Shown here: positions 43,842-52,421 of the stretch, in pieces | Layout: every line of letters starts with the position of its first letter | Numbering within the stretch: position 1 is the first letter of the stretch | Assembly (NCBI GenBank): GCA_015523335.1 | Contig: WAKM01000039.1 | Span: forward strand, 1 to 60,692 | Length of the DNA stretch: 60,692 nucleotides | Direction of reading: 5' to 3' | DNA from: Archaeoglobaceae archaeon | GTDB lineage: Archaea; Halobacteriota; Archaeoglobi; Archaeoglobales; Archaeoglobaceae | Translations under genes and position numbers: made by a program | The notes under the pieces: generated by a model | What the model saw: the letters and a program-made list of their open reading frames with translations, nothing else | The model's database searches: none | What the model was told of the DNA's origin: nothing

Positions 43842-43868
43842 TTTATAATCTATAATGTTAGATCCGAG
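43842..43868 (+). promoter_or_regulatory. cdh operon promoter and ribosome site
   Basis: TTTATAATCTATAATG at 43842-43857 is the best TATA region in the 118-base gap before cdhA, and GAGGCGGGG (43866-43874) is a purine-rich ribosome site just before the ATG. The rest of the gap is AT-rich without other clear signals. Read-through from fwdD cannot be excluded. Confidence 0.5.
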
Positions 43869-43874
43869 GCGGGG

Positions 43875-46271
43875 ATGGTAATGGATCTCAGGGATGGTTT
43901 TATAGTTCTCGATGAAATGAGGAACGTCACGATTCGAATAGGGAAGGTTATCGAGGAGGATGAATGGGAGCCGATGGGCCCGACTCCGAAACCCCACATC
44001 CTCGACCTGAGATACTGGGATCAGAAGCTGTTGGAGAGATACGAGCCATTCTACGCTCCTATGCAGGACTTCTGCAATCTGTGCACGATGGGTCCCTGTG
44101 AACTGTCGCACAACAAGGAAGGTGCCTGCGGTATCGATCTAAAAACTCAGAAAGCCAGACTGGTCGTTCTCGCATGCCTCATAGGAGCCTCATCTCATAC
44201 CGCTCATGCGAGGCACTTGGTTCACTACCTCGTCGAAAAGTTCGGTAGGGATCATCCCATAGACTTAGGAAACAACGTGAACATCGAAGCTCCGAACGTG
44301 AGGCTCGTTTTCGGAATAAGACCAAAAACTATCGGCGATCTTGAGATGGTCTTGGATTACGTTGAGCAGGAGTTGGTTAGAGTCTTGCACACCCTTCACA
44401 CCGGACAGGAGGAAAGCTACTTGGACTACGAATCGAAAGCTCTGCACGTCGGAATGCTCGATCATGTTGCGATGGAAGTGGCGGACATAGCGCAGGTAGC
44501 GGCTTTTAACTATCCGAAAGGAGATCCGGATGCTCCGTTGGTAGAGACCGGTTTCGGCGTGCTCGATCTGAACAAGCCCGTAATTTTGATTATAGGACAC
44601 AACGTCCTTCCGGCGAGAAACATCGTCGACTATTTGGAGGAGCACGGTCTTGAGGACGAAGTCGAAGTAGCCGGTTTGTGTTGCACCGCAATAGACACAA
44701 CGAGATACGATCCCAAGGCTAAGATCGTCGGAACTTTGAGCTTCGAACTCAGAGCGATCCGTTCCGGAATTCCGGATGTCGTGGTTACGGATGAGCAGTG
44801 CATAAGAGCGGACACACTTAGAGAATGTTCCAAAATGGGAATTCCCGTTATAGCTACTTCGGAAGCAGCTTCAAGGGGATTGCCCGACAGAACCCACGAG
44901 AATCCCGATGTCATAGTAGAAGACCTCGTAAGCGGAAGAGCGAAGGGTGTTTTGATCAGAGATCCGGATAAGGTCGGAGAAATCGCGGTGAGAGTGGCTA
45001 TAGAGGTAAGAAAGAGGAAGGGTAGAAAGGAGCCCTTTATGGGTGAAGAGGAACTTAAAGCCGAAGTCCAGAAGTGCACCGGCTGTGCGAGATGCGTATT
45101 CTCGTGTCCGCACAATCTCCGCATCGACGTTGCGATGCAACATGCAAAGAAGAAAGGGGACTTCAGCAAGTTCAAGGAGATCGAACCGACGTGTATAGCT
45201 TGCGGAAGATGCGAGCAGGTATGTCCCAAGGGGATAAGGATCGTGGATGTCATAATGAAGTCGAGCCTGGATCAGCTTAAGTCGAAAACAGGCAAGAGCA
45301 GGGCTGGAAGGGGACCGATTCAGGATGTAGAAATTAGAAAGGTCGGACAGCCGATCGTTATGGGAACGATTCCGGGAGTCATCGCGGCAATAGGTTGTCC
45401 GAACTATCCGAGGGCAAGAGAGGAACTCGGGCAGATCATAGAGGAGTTTCTAAAGAGGAGATACATCGTCGTGACATCCGGCTGTCATGCGATGGATCTG
45501 GGAATGTATACCGACGAGGAGGGCAAGAGTTTATACGAGAAGTATCCCGGTTCTTTCGATGCCGGAGGGCTTGTGAACGTCGGAAGTTGCGTTGCTAATT
45601 CGCACATAAGCGGAGCGGTAATAAAGATAGCCGCTATATTCGCGCAGAGACCTTTAAGAGGCAACTATGCGGAGATAGCCGATTACATATTGAACAGAAT
45701 AGGAGCCGTCGGTTTGGCTTGGGGTGCATACAGCCAGAAAGCGGCGTCGATTGCAACCGGCTTCAACAGGCTTGGCGTTCCGGCTGTAGTTGGACCTCAC
45801 TCCACAAAATACAGACGAGCCTACATCGGTAAGTATTGGAAGAGGGAGAAGTGGTGGGTTTACGACATAAAGTCGAAGAAGAAGATACCGGTCGAACCCG
45901 CTCCAGATGCTTTGCTCGTTTGTGCCGAAACGAAGGAGGAGGCAATAGTTCAGCTTGCAAGGTTGTGCATAAGACCTGCCGACACTTACTTGGGAAGACA
46001 GATCAAGCTCACTCACTACATAGAGCTCAGCCAGAAGTATTTGGGTTGCCTGCCGGATGACTGGCATCTGTATGTTAGAACGGAAGCAGATCTGCCCGTC
46101 AAGATGAGGGACCAACTGTTGAAGATTTTGGAAGACGAGCACGGCTGGAAGATCGACTGGAAGAACAAGAAGATTCTTGAGGGTCCGATAAGGCAATACG
46201 ACGCAGGATTTAACCCGACGTTGGTTGAGCACGTTTACGAGAAGTATACCGGAGAGAAGATCATTAGGTGA
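43875..46271 (+). CDS. cdhA: CODH/ACS complex alpha subunit (CO dehydrogenase)
   Basis: This 798-residue carbon-monoxide dehydrogenase subunit oxidises CO or reduces CO2 at a Ni-Fe-S C-cluster. Cysteines at 67, 70, 75 and 85 (FCNLCTMGPCE) form the intermediate cluster region. Two ferredoxin motifs, CTGCARCVFSCP (401-412) and CIACGRCEQVCP (about 440-451), are the extra domain typical of archaeal CdhA. C-cluster cysteines are spread through the rest (for example VASGCHAMD-type and NVGSCVANSH). An in-frame ATG two codons later is an alternative start. It overlaps the cdhB frame by four bases. Confidence 0.96.
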   Translation: MVMDLRDGFIVLDEMRNVTIRIGKVIEEDEWEPMGPTPKPHILDLRYWDQKLLERYEPFYAPMQDFCNLCTMGPCELSHNKEGACGIDLKTQKARLVVLACLIGASSHTAHARHLVHYLVEKFGRDHPIDLGNNVNIEAPNVRLVFGIRPKTIGDLEMVLDYVEQELVRVLHTLHTGQEESYLDYESKALHVGMLDHVAMEVADIAQVAAFNYPKGDPDAPLVETGFGVLDLNKPVILIIGHNVLPARNIVDYLEEHGLEDEVEVAGLCCTAIDTTRYDPKAKIVGTLSFELRAIRSGIPDVVVTDEQCIRADTLRECSKMGIPVIATSEAASRGLPDRTHENPDVIVEDLVSGRAKGVLIRDPDKVGEIAVRVAIEVRKRKGRKEPFMGEEELKAEVQKCTGCARCVFSCPHNLRIDVAMQHAKKKGDFSKFKEIEPTCIACGRCEQVCPKGIRIVDVIMKSSLDQLKSKTGKSRAGRGPIQDVEIRKVGQPIVMGTIPGVIAAIGCPNYPRAREELGQIIEEFLKRRYIVVTSGCHAMDLGMYTDEEGKSLYEKYPGSFDAGGLVNVGSCVANSHISGAVIKIAAIFAQRPLRGNYAEIADYILNRIGAVGLAWGAYSQKAASIATGFNRLGVPAVVGPHSTKYRRAYIGKYWKREKWWVYDIKSKKKIPVEPAPDALLVCAETKEEAIVQLARLCIRPADTYLGRQIKLTHYIELSQKYLGCLPDDWHLYVRTEADLPVKMRDQLLKILEDEHGWKIDWKNKKILEGPIRQYDAGFNPTLVEHVYEKYTGEKIIR

Positions 46272-46276
46272 TTGCT

Positions 46277-46816
46277 ATGAGCCTCGATAAGGCTTTTGAG
46301 AAAGTTACGAGGATTTTTAATCCCGCAGACATCCAAGCGAGTAAGTGTGCGAGCATAATAAAGCCGAAGGTGGTAGCTACGATGATAAAGAAGTCAAAGC
46401 ACCCCGTTCTGATAACCGGAGGTAAGCTACTTGAAGATGAGAAGCTTGTAGATTTCGTCGTCAAGCTTCACGAGAAGACGGGAATAGACGTAATCGCTAC
46501 GGGTGGTTCGAGCAGACCTCTGATTGAGAGGGGAATAAAACCCATCGCTACCGTATTCACGCTCCACTACATCACCCAATACCTTATCGATCTTAATTGG
46601 AAGGGATTTGACGGTAAAGGTAACTACGATTTAGCGGTGTTCATAGGGTTCACAACTCCTTACTACCTTTCGAGGATGTTGTCTGCTTTGAAGCACTTCT
46701 CAAGGGTAAACACGATTTCGATATGCGAATACTATCAGCCACACGCCAAGTTTAGCTTTCCAAATTTGAATGAAGATCTGTATTATGAAGCTTTGAACAT
46801 GATTTTAGAGGTGTGA
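46277..46816 (+). CDS. cdhB: CODH/ACS complex epsilon subunit
   Basis: A 179-residue flavodoxin-like partner of CdhA, unique to archaeal CODH (SKHPVLITGGKLLEDEKLVDF, then GTGGSSRPLIERGIKP-like segment ATGGSSRPL and VFIGFTTPYYLSRMLSALKHF). It probably binds FAD or shields the alpha subunit's electron path. A GTG at 46268 is possible. The ATG at 46277 sits 5 bases after AGGTGAT, so it is preferred. It lies 3 bases before cdhC. Confidence 0.93.
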   Translation: MSLDKAFEKVTRIFNPADIQASKCASIIKPKVVATMIKKSKHPVLITGGKLLEDEKLVDFVVKLHEKTGIDVIATGGSSRPLIERGIKPIATVFTLHYITQYLIDLNWKGFDGKGNYDLAVFIGFTTPYYLSRMLSALKHFSRVNTISICEYYQPHAKFSFPNLNEDLYYEALNMILEV

Positions 46817-46819
46817 AGG

Positions 46820-48331
46820 ATGGTCGAAAGAAGGAAGGTCGAGATCCCCGAAGGGAAGAAAGTCAAGGTCAGCGTTGGTGAGGAGGATTTCCCGTTTGAG
46901 ATATCTCCGATGTTCGAAGGAGAGAGGATAAGAAAGGGAGACATGTTCGTAGAGTTAGCCGGCCCGAAGACGGTAGGATTCGAACTCGTGATCTCACTTC
47001 CCCCAGATCAGGTTGAGGACATGAAGGCAACGCTCGTAGGAATAGATCTCGACGAGATGGAAGAAGGTGGTAGGTATCCGTTCGCTATGATCTACTACAT
47101 AGCCGGCGAAAAGATCGATCCGGACATAGAGCCAGTGGTCGAGAGGAGAAACCACGAATTCCAGAATTACATTGAGGGATACATGCACATAAACTCGAGG
47201 GACACGATTTGGATTAGAATCGGAAAGAACGCGGTTAAGAAGGGTCTTAAAAGTCTGTTGCAGATAGCAAAAGCCACTATGTTGCTGTATAAGAACGAGA
47301 TGTCCTTCATAGAGAAGATAGAGGCGTTATACATAACAGACAGGGAGTTGATTGAGAAGCTACTGAACGAGCTTGCGAGACCTATCTATGAGGAGAGAGA
47401 CGCGAGGGTTGAGAAGTTGCATGACGAAGACGTCGATGAGTTCTACTCGTGTTCTCTATGCCAAAGCTTCGCTCCGACTCACGTTTGCATAATAAGCCCA
47501 GACAGACCCGCACTTTGCGGAGCGATAACTTGGTTCGATGCGAGGGCTGCATCCAAGATAGATCCGGAAGGTCCGAACAGACCCGTTCCGAAGGGGGAAT
47601 GCGTGGATCCGATAGGCGGGGAATACTCCGGTGTCAACGAATTTGCGAAGCAGGAGAGCGGTGGAAGTGTGGAGAAGGTTAAACTTCACAGCTTCTTCGA
47701 CAGTCCCCATACCTCATGCGGATGCTTCGAAGTCATCGGCTTTTACATGCCCGAAGTCGACGGAATCGGATTCGTGCACAGAGGGTATCCGCATCCAGCT
47801 CCAAACGGTCTGCCTTTTTCAACAATGGCCGGGCAAACAGGTGGAGGAAAGCAGACGGTCGGATTCTTGGGCGTAGGTATGGCTTACTTCAGAAGCAAGA
47901 AGTTCCTGCAAGCCGATGGCGGATGGTATAGGGTCGTTTGGATGCCGAAGGAACTGAAGGAGAAGGTTCTGAAGTATATCCCTGAAGATATGCGAGACAA
48001 AATCGCCACCGAGGAGGATGCGAAGACGATAGACGAGCTGAAGGAGTTTCTCAAGAGTGTGGATCATCCGGTCGTTAAGGGGGTCGTTAGACCGGTCGAT
48101 GGAAAGAAGATCACCGAAGGCTGGGTGGAGGAGAAGGAGGAAGAGAAGGCTGAAGAAGTTAAAGAGGTTCCGACAGAAGAAGAAGCTCCGGCAGTGTTAC
48201 CGACTCAGATGCCTCAGCTTCCTCAGATTCCGATTGCTCAGAGCATGCCCACAATAAGACTGATAATTAAGAACGCCAAGATCTACATCGATAAGGTGGT
48301 CGTTCGAAAGGTTGAAGATGAAAAGGGCTAA
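46820..48331 (+). CDS. cdhC: CODH/ACS complex beta subunit (acetyl-CoA synthase)
   Basis: This 503-residue subunit forms or cleaves acetyl-CoA from methyl, CO and CoA at the Ni-Ni-Fe4S4 A-cluster. A-cluster cysteines are visible in CSLCQSFAPTHVC (211-223), RPALCG and the Cys-Gly-Cys of PHTSCGCFE (300 and 302). The bacterial N-terminal CODH-contact domain is absent, as in archaea. After about residue 435 come an acidic linker (EEKEEEKAEEV), a Pro/Gln/Leu-rich stretch (TQMPQLPQIPIAQ) and a short tail with IIKNAKIYIDKVVVRK. The following microgene repeats this tail. Confidence 0.96.
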   Translation: MVERRKVEIPEGKKVKVSVGEEDFPFEISPMFEGERIRKGDMFVELAGPKTVGFELVISLPPDQVEDMKATLVGIDLDEMEEGGRYPFAMIYYIAGEKIDPDIEPVVERRNHEFQNYIEGYMHINSRDTIWIRIGKNAVKKGLKSLLQIAKATMLLYKNEMSFIEKIEALYITDRELIEKLLNELARPIYEERDARVEKLHDEDVDEFYSCSLCQSFAPTHVCIISPDRPALCGAITWFDARAASKIDPEGPNRPVPKGECVDPIGGEYSGVNEFAKQESGGSVEKVKLHSFFDSPHTSCGCFEVIGFYMPEVDGIGFVHRGYPHPAPNGLPFSTMAGQTGGGKQTVGFLGVGMAYFRSKKFLQADGGWYRVVWMPKELKEKVLKYIPEDMRDKIATEEDAKTIDELKEFLKSVDHPVVKGVVRPVDGKKITEGWVEEKEEEKAEEVKEVPTEEEAPAVLPTQMPQLPQIPIAQSMPTIRLIIKNAKIYIDKVVVRKVEDEKG

Positions 48332-48340
48332 GTTGTGATC

Positions 48341-48433
48341 ATGAAGGATGAAAGGCAGAACGCTGGAAAGTTTAAAATTATTTTAAAAGATGCTAAGATA
48401 TACATCGAAAAGGTCAGGTTCGAAGAAGAGTAG
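48341..48433 (+). CDS. 30-residue microgene repeating the CdhC tail
   Basis: An ATG nine bases after the cdhC stop opens 30 codons ending TAG at 48433; a GTG at 48335 is an alternative start. Its FKIILKDAKIYIEKVRFEEE matches the last residues of CdhC (RLIIKNAKIYIDKVVVRKVE): AKIYI is identical, and I/L/K/V positions agree throughout. GTGATC precedes the ATG. It fills the only gap in the operon and ends 12 bases before cooC. It may be a free peptide copy of a docking element, or a relic of a partial duplication. Confidence 0.6.
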   Translation: MKDERQNAGKFKIILKDAKIYIEKVRFEEE

Positions 48434-48445
48434 CGGGGATCTTCT

Positions 48446-49204
48446 GTGGTTGTGATAGCAGTGACGGGGAAGGGCGGAACCGGAAAGACTGCGATAGCCG
48501 CTCTGTTAGTTAAGTTTATCTCCGAAAAAACATCCAACATTTTAGCCGTAGATGCCGATCCGGATTCGAATCTGCCGGATGCTTTGGGTGTGGAAGTCGA
48601 GAAAACGCTCGGAGATGTTCGTGAGCTGTTTCAGGTTACGAGGGATTCCTTGGGAACTGTCGATAAGGGATTGTGGCTCGAAGGAAAGATATTCGAAGTC
48701 ATACACGAGTTCGAGAACTTCGATCTCCTCGTTATGGGTCGGCCCGAAGGGGAGGGCTGTTACTGCTTCGTGAACAACCTACTCAGGGGGATTTTGAAGA
48801 AGTTTATGAGGCACTACGATCACGTGATAGTCGATTGCGAAGCCGGATTGGAGCACTTCAGCAGGAAAACGATAGAAGGTGCGGATTACATAGTCGTAGT
48901 TACCGACACATCCCGAAAGGGTCTAAAGACGGCTAAGAAGATAAAAGATTTGGTTGAAGAGCTCAATCTAAACTTTAGGGAGATGTTCCTCGTCGGAAAC
49001 AAAATAGTGGGAGATGAGGCGAAGGAGGTCATAAAGAATTTCGCAGAGGAGGAAGGTTTCGTTCTACTTGATCTTCTGCCTTACGATGAAGAGGTCGTCG
49101 AGCTCGATCTCAAAGGTGAGCCCATAGTTAACTTATCCGAAGATTCGGAGTTCGCAAAGAGGGTTAAGCTTATTGCGGAAGTCCTAACGGGGTGGGGGTC
49201 GTGA
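48446..49204 (+). CDS. cooC: CooC-like nickel-insertion ATPase for CODH/ACS
   Basis: A 252-residue MinD/SIMIBI-type ATPase. The deviant P-loop is GKGGTGKT (8-15), with signature lysine, followed by VDADPDSNLPDALG. The metal-binding Cys105-Tyr-Cys107 lies in PEGEGCYCFVN, as in CooC/AcsF dimers that bind nickel, and IVDCEAGLEHFSR follows. It would load nickel into CODH or ACS. The start is GTG, and the gene overlaps cdhD by four bases. Confidence 0.92.
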   Translation: MVVIAVTGKGGTGKTAIAALLVKFISEKTSNILAVDADPDSNLPDALGVEVEKTLGDVRELFQVTRDSLGTVDKGLWLEGKIFEVIHEFENFDLLVMGRPEGEGCYCFVNNLLRGILKKFMRHYDHVIVDCEAGLEHFSRKTIEGADYIVVVTDTSRKGLKTAKKIKDLVEELNLNFREMFLVGNKIVGDEAKEVIKNFAEEEGFVLLDLLPYDEEVVELDLKGEPIVNLSEDSEFAKRVKLIAEVLTGWGS

Positions 49205-50496
49205 AGATAGACGACTTGTTCAAGCTGTTGAAGAAGTATAACGTTGAGGAGCTTGAGGGAGTGCGTATTGAGGGTGATATCGAAATAGAAATAGAATCCG
49301 GAGCGAATATTCTTCCGATCATTCAGGCTTTGGCTCAAGAGCTCGGAATGGCGGCTTACCATTTGGCAAGGGCTTCGAAGATCTTAGGATTTCCGGTTGA
49401 GCAACTCTTCGGCGGTGAGCTTAAGCCGGAAATTGAAAAAAAATTGGAGAAGAAAGAAAAGCTACCGCGAGAATTGATTAAAGCAGAATTTAAGCCATAC
49501 AAAGCTAAATTTCCCGGAAAGATAAACGAGGTGACGTTGGGAGCAACGCCAAAGGAGGGAGGAACGAGAAAGTATACAATCACAGTGGGTGGAGAGAGGA
49601 GTTTGCCTTTCTACTTCTTCGATGCCGAGCAACCCCATTTGCCGGTGATAACGATAGACGTTTTCGACAAGCCGGTTTCATTCCCGAAGGCCGTTAGAGA
49701 GCACTACGAGGATGTGATGGACAATCCAGCGGAATGGGCTAAGAAAGTTGTGAAGGATTTCGGAGCGGATATGGTTACGATTCATCTGATAAGCACGGAT
49801 CCGTTGCTCGATGATACTCCGATCCACGAAGCTGTCAAGACTGTTGAGGAAGTTCTTCAAGCAGTCAAATGTCCGATAGTCGTCGGAGGTAGCGGTAACA
49901 AGGAGAAGGATCCGCCCTTGCTCGAGAAGGTTGCTGAGGTGGCTGAAGGCGAAAGGGTATTGCTCGCATCTGCAACGCTCGATACCGACTGGGAGAGAAT
50001 TGCAAATGCGGCGAAGAAGCACAATCAGGTCGTTTTGGCTTGGACGCAGCTCGATATAAACTCCCAGAAAACTCTGAACAGGTATCTGCTCAAGAAGGCT
50101 GGATTATCACCAAACAGCTTGGTGATGGATCCCACAACCGCCCCCCTCGGATACGGCATAGACTACGCCTTCTCAAACATGGAAAGGATCAGACTCGCCG
50201 CTTTAAAAGGTGACGTGGATTTAGCCTTCCCGATTTCGAGCGGAACGACGAACGCATGGGGTGCGAGAGAGGCTTGGATGAAGGAGTCGCCGATTTCGGG
50301 CGACACCTCTTGGGGACCGAGAGAGTTGAGGGGTCCGCTCTGGGAGATCGTAACGGGACTGACGCTCGCTTTGGCTGGCGTCGACATATTCATGATGCTC
50401 CATCCAGCGAGCGTTGCCGTTCTTAAGGACGTTATAAGCATGCTCGGAGGAAAGTCGAAGGAGAGCGTCGATAAGGATTGGCTGGTGGTAGCATGA
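49201..50496 (+). CDS. cdhD: CODH/ACS complex delta subunit (corrinoid iron-sulfur protein, small)
   Basis: A 431-residue TIM-barrel subunit that partners CdhE to carry the methyl group. Typical segments: NEVTLGATPKEGGTRKYTITVGG, LPFYFFDAEQPHLPVI, ADMVTIHLISTDP and VMDPTTAPLGYGIDYAF. GTG starts lie at 49192 and 49201; the second follows GGTGGGGGT and overlaps the cooC stop, and is chosen. Corrinoid is bound at the interface with CdhE. Confidence 0.94.
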   Translation: MKIDDLFKLLKKYNVEELEGVRIEGDIEIEIESGANILPIIQALAQELGMAAYHLARASKILGFPVEQLFGGELKPEIEKKLEKKEKLPRELIKAEFKPYKAKFPGKINEVTLGATPKEGGTRKYTITVGGERSLPFYFFDAEQPHLPVITIDVFDKPVSFPKAVREHYEDVMDNPAEWAKKVVKDFGADMVTIHLISTDPLLDDTPIHEAVKTVEEVLQAVKCPIVVGGSGNKEKDPPLLEKVAEVAEGERVLLASATLDTDWERIANAAKKHNQVVLAWTQLDINSQKTLNRYLLKKAGLSPNSLVMDPTTAPLGYGIDYAFSNMERIRLAALKGDVDLAFPISSGTTNAWGAREAWMKESPISGDTSWGPRELRGPLWEIVTGLTLALAGVDIFMMLHPASVAVLKDVISMLGGKSKESVDKDWLVVA

Positions 50497-51914
50497 AGGC
50501 TAAGAGTCCGCTCGAAATTTACAAGCTTCTTCCCCAAACGAACTGTGGAGAGTGCGGATTCGACACCTGCATGAGTTTTGCCGCTCATCTATTGGACAGA
50601 TCAGCAAAACCGACGCAATGCAAGCCTTTGGTCGAGCAGGCGAAGAAGGATGAAAGGGCCAAGAAAAAGCTTCAGCAGATCGAAGAGCTCGTCGCTCCTG
50701 AGATAGCCGAAGTCGTGATAGGAACTGGAGATTACGCGGTTAAGATAGGTGGAGAGGACGTTCTTCATAGGCACGAGCTCACGTTCTTCAATCCCACAGC
50801 CTTCTTCTACGACATTCCCGACACGTTGGATGATAAGGAGATAGACGAGCGATGTAGCAAGGTCGTTGAATACAGGAAGTTCTACGTCGGAAAGTTCCTG
50901 ACGATCGAAGGAATGGCGGTTCGATGCGCTTCTGGTGATGCAAAGAGGTTTAGAGAGGTAGTTAAGAAGGTAGCCGGCTACGGAAGACCGATGATCTTGG
51001 TTTCGCTCGACCCGAAATGCATGAGATCAGCATTGGAGGTTGTATCTGATAAGAGACCTCTTATATACGCAGCAACTGAAGACAATTGGAGGGAGTTTCT
51101 GAAGCTTGCTCTGGAATTTAAAGTTCCTGTGACGTTGAGATCCAAGGATTTAAACACCCTCAAGAGCTTAGCCGTCACATTTAGAAAGGTAGGAGTTAAG
51201 GATATCGTGCTCGATCCAATTACTGAACCTTTGGGTGAAGGACTGAGAAGAACCTTCGAGAGGGTAGTTCAGCTCAGAAGAACTGCTATTCACGAAGATA
51301 AGGATATTGCTTATCCGATAATGGTAACACCCATCTCTGCATGGGTTATCGAAGGTGACGATGTCGCAAAAGCTTATTGGGAGTGTGTAATAGGTGCGAT
51401 ATTCATAGTGAAGTATGCTGACGTGATGATATTCAAGAGCCTTGAACCTTGGACGATAATGCCTCTCGTAATCTTGAGGCAGAACATATACACGGATCCG
51501 AGAGTGCCCGTGCAAGTCGAACCAGGTTTAAGAAAGATCGGAAATCCGGATGAGAATTCCCCGGTTATGATCACAACGAACTTCGCCCTGACTTACTATA
51601 CGGTCGAGAGCGATCTTACGAGCGCGAAGATAGACTGCTGGCTTTTAGTTCTCGATACGGGCGGAATATGCGTTGAAGCCGCCGTGGCTGGAGGAAAGTT
51701 CACCGCAAGCGGAGTCAAGGAGTTGATGAAGCAGACGAAGATAGAGGAGAAGGTGAAGCATCGGTATCTGATAATCCCCGGTTTAGCAGCAAGGCTAAAA
51801 GGTGCGATAGAGGATGAAACTGGCTGGAAGGTCTTGGTTGGGCCGATAGATTCGGGAAGGATTAAGGGTTGGCTCGAACAGAACTGGCCTCCTAAGAACG
51901 GAGATAAATCTTGA
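50493..51914 (+). CDS. cdhE: CODH/ACS complex gamma subunit (corrinoid iron-sulfur protein, large)
   Basis: A 473-residue subunit with an N-terminal 4Fe-4S domain (Cys18/21/26/43, TNCGECGFDTC), a TIM barrel (SLDPKCMRSALEVVSDKRPL, DIVLDPITEPLGEG) and a C-terminal corrinoid-binding domain (TNFALTYYTVESDL, AAVAGGKFTASGV). It carries the methyl group between tetrahydromethanopterin and ACS. ATGA overlap with cdhD fixes the start at 50493. It is the last gene of the cdh run and converges on ribL. Confidence 0.95.
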   Translation: MKAKSPLEIYKLLPQTNCGECGFDTCMSFAAHLLDRSAKPTQCKPLVEQAKKDERAKKKLQQIEELVAPEIAEVVIGTGDYAVKIGGEDVLHRHELTFFNPTAFFYDIPDTLDDKEIDERCSKVVEYRKFYVGKFLTIEGMAVRCASGDAKRFREVVKKVAGYGRPMILVSLDPKCMRSALEVVSDKRPLIYAATEDNWREFLKLALEFKVPVTLRSKDLNTLKSLAVTFRKVGVKDIVLDPITEPLGEGLRRTFERVVQLRRTAIHEDKDIAYPIMVTPISAWVIEGDDVAKAYWECVIGAIFIVKYADVMIFKSLEPWTIMPLVILRQNIYTDPRVPVQVEPGLRKIGNPDENSPVMITTNFALTYYTVESDLTSAKIDCWLLVLDTGGICVEAAVAGGKFTASGVKELMKQTKIEEKVKHRYLIIPGLAARLKGAIEDETGWKVLVGPIDSGRIKGWLEQNWPPKNGDKS

Positions 51915-51917
51915 AAT

Positions 51918-52385
51918 TTATTCGATTCCCCTCCTCTTAAAGAATTCCTCATACTCCTTCAACCTACTTTTAACGACATCGACGATCCTCTTGATTATTC
52001 TCGTGCTCGAACAGAACTCGCATTCCTCCTTCACCTTTATTCTAACAACCTTGGTGTTTAGCCCTCTTTTCCTCAATTCTTTTTCGAGCTTCTTCTCGTC
52101 GAAGTGCTGATCGTAGCCTAAAACAATTATGTCCGGCTTTAACTCCATTATCGGCTTGAACATGTCGTGCTCATCGCCCAAGATAGCTCTATCGACTGGC
52201 TTTAGAGCTTCTACGACCCTTCTCCTTTGCTCCTCTGGAATTATCGGCTTAGGTTTGTGCCGAACGTTTTTTTCTCTTGCAACGATGACTATGAGCTCAT
52301 CACCCAACTTCTTGGCTTCTTCGAGGAATCTGATGTGACCGGGATGGATTATGTCGAAAGTCCCGGTTGCCACCACTCTGACCAT
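51918..52385 (-). CDS. ribL: Archaeal FAD synthase
   Basis: A 155-residue cytidylyltransferase-fold enzyme that adenylates FMN to FAD. The nucleotide-binding motif TGTFDIIHPGHIRFLEEAK is at the start, followed by VLGYDQHFD and the cysteine-containing EECEFCSSTRIIKRI (Cys in the positions reported important in Methanocaldococcus RibL). The alternative, a glycerol-3-phosphate cytidylyltransferase, is less likely given this tail. Confidence 0.9.
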   Translation of the reverse strand: MVRVVATGTFDIIHPGHIRFLEEAKKLGDELIVIVAREKNVRHKPKPIIPEEQRRRVVEALKPVDRAILGDEHDMFKPIMELKPDIIVLGYDQHFDEKKLEKELRKRGLNTKVVRIKVKEECEFCSSTRIIKRIVDVVKSRLKEYEEFFKRRGIE

Positions 52386-52421
52386 GCAATCCGCATCGAT
52401 TTGTTTTGAATAAAAGCTTTC

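Noticed and set aside
44265-45253. Long minus-strand ORFs within cdhA
   Set aside because: They are shadow frames of a strongly conserved CODH subunit.
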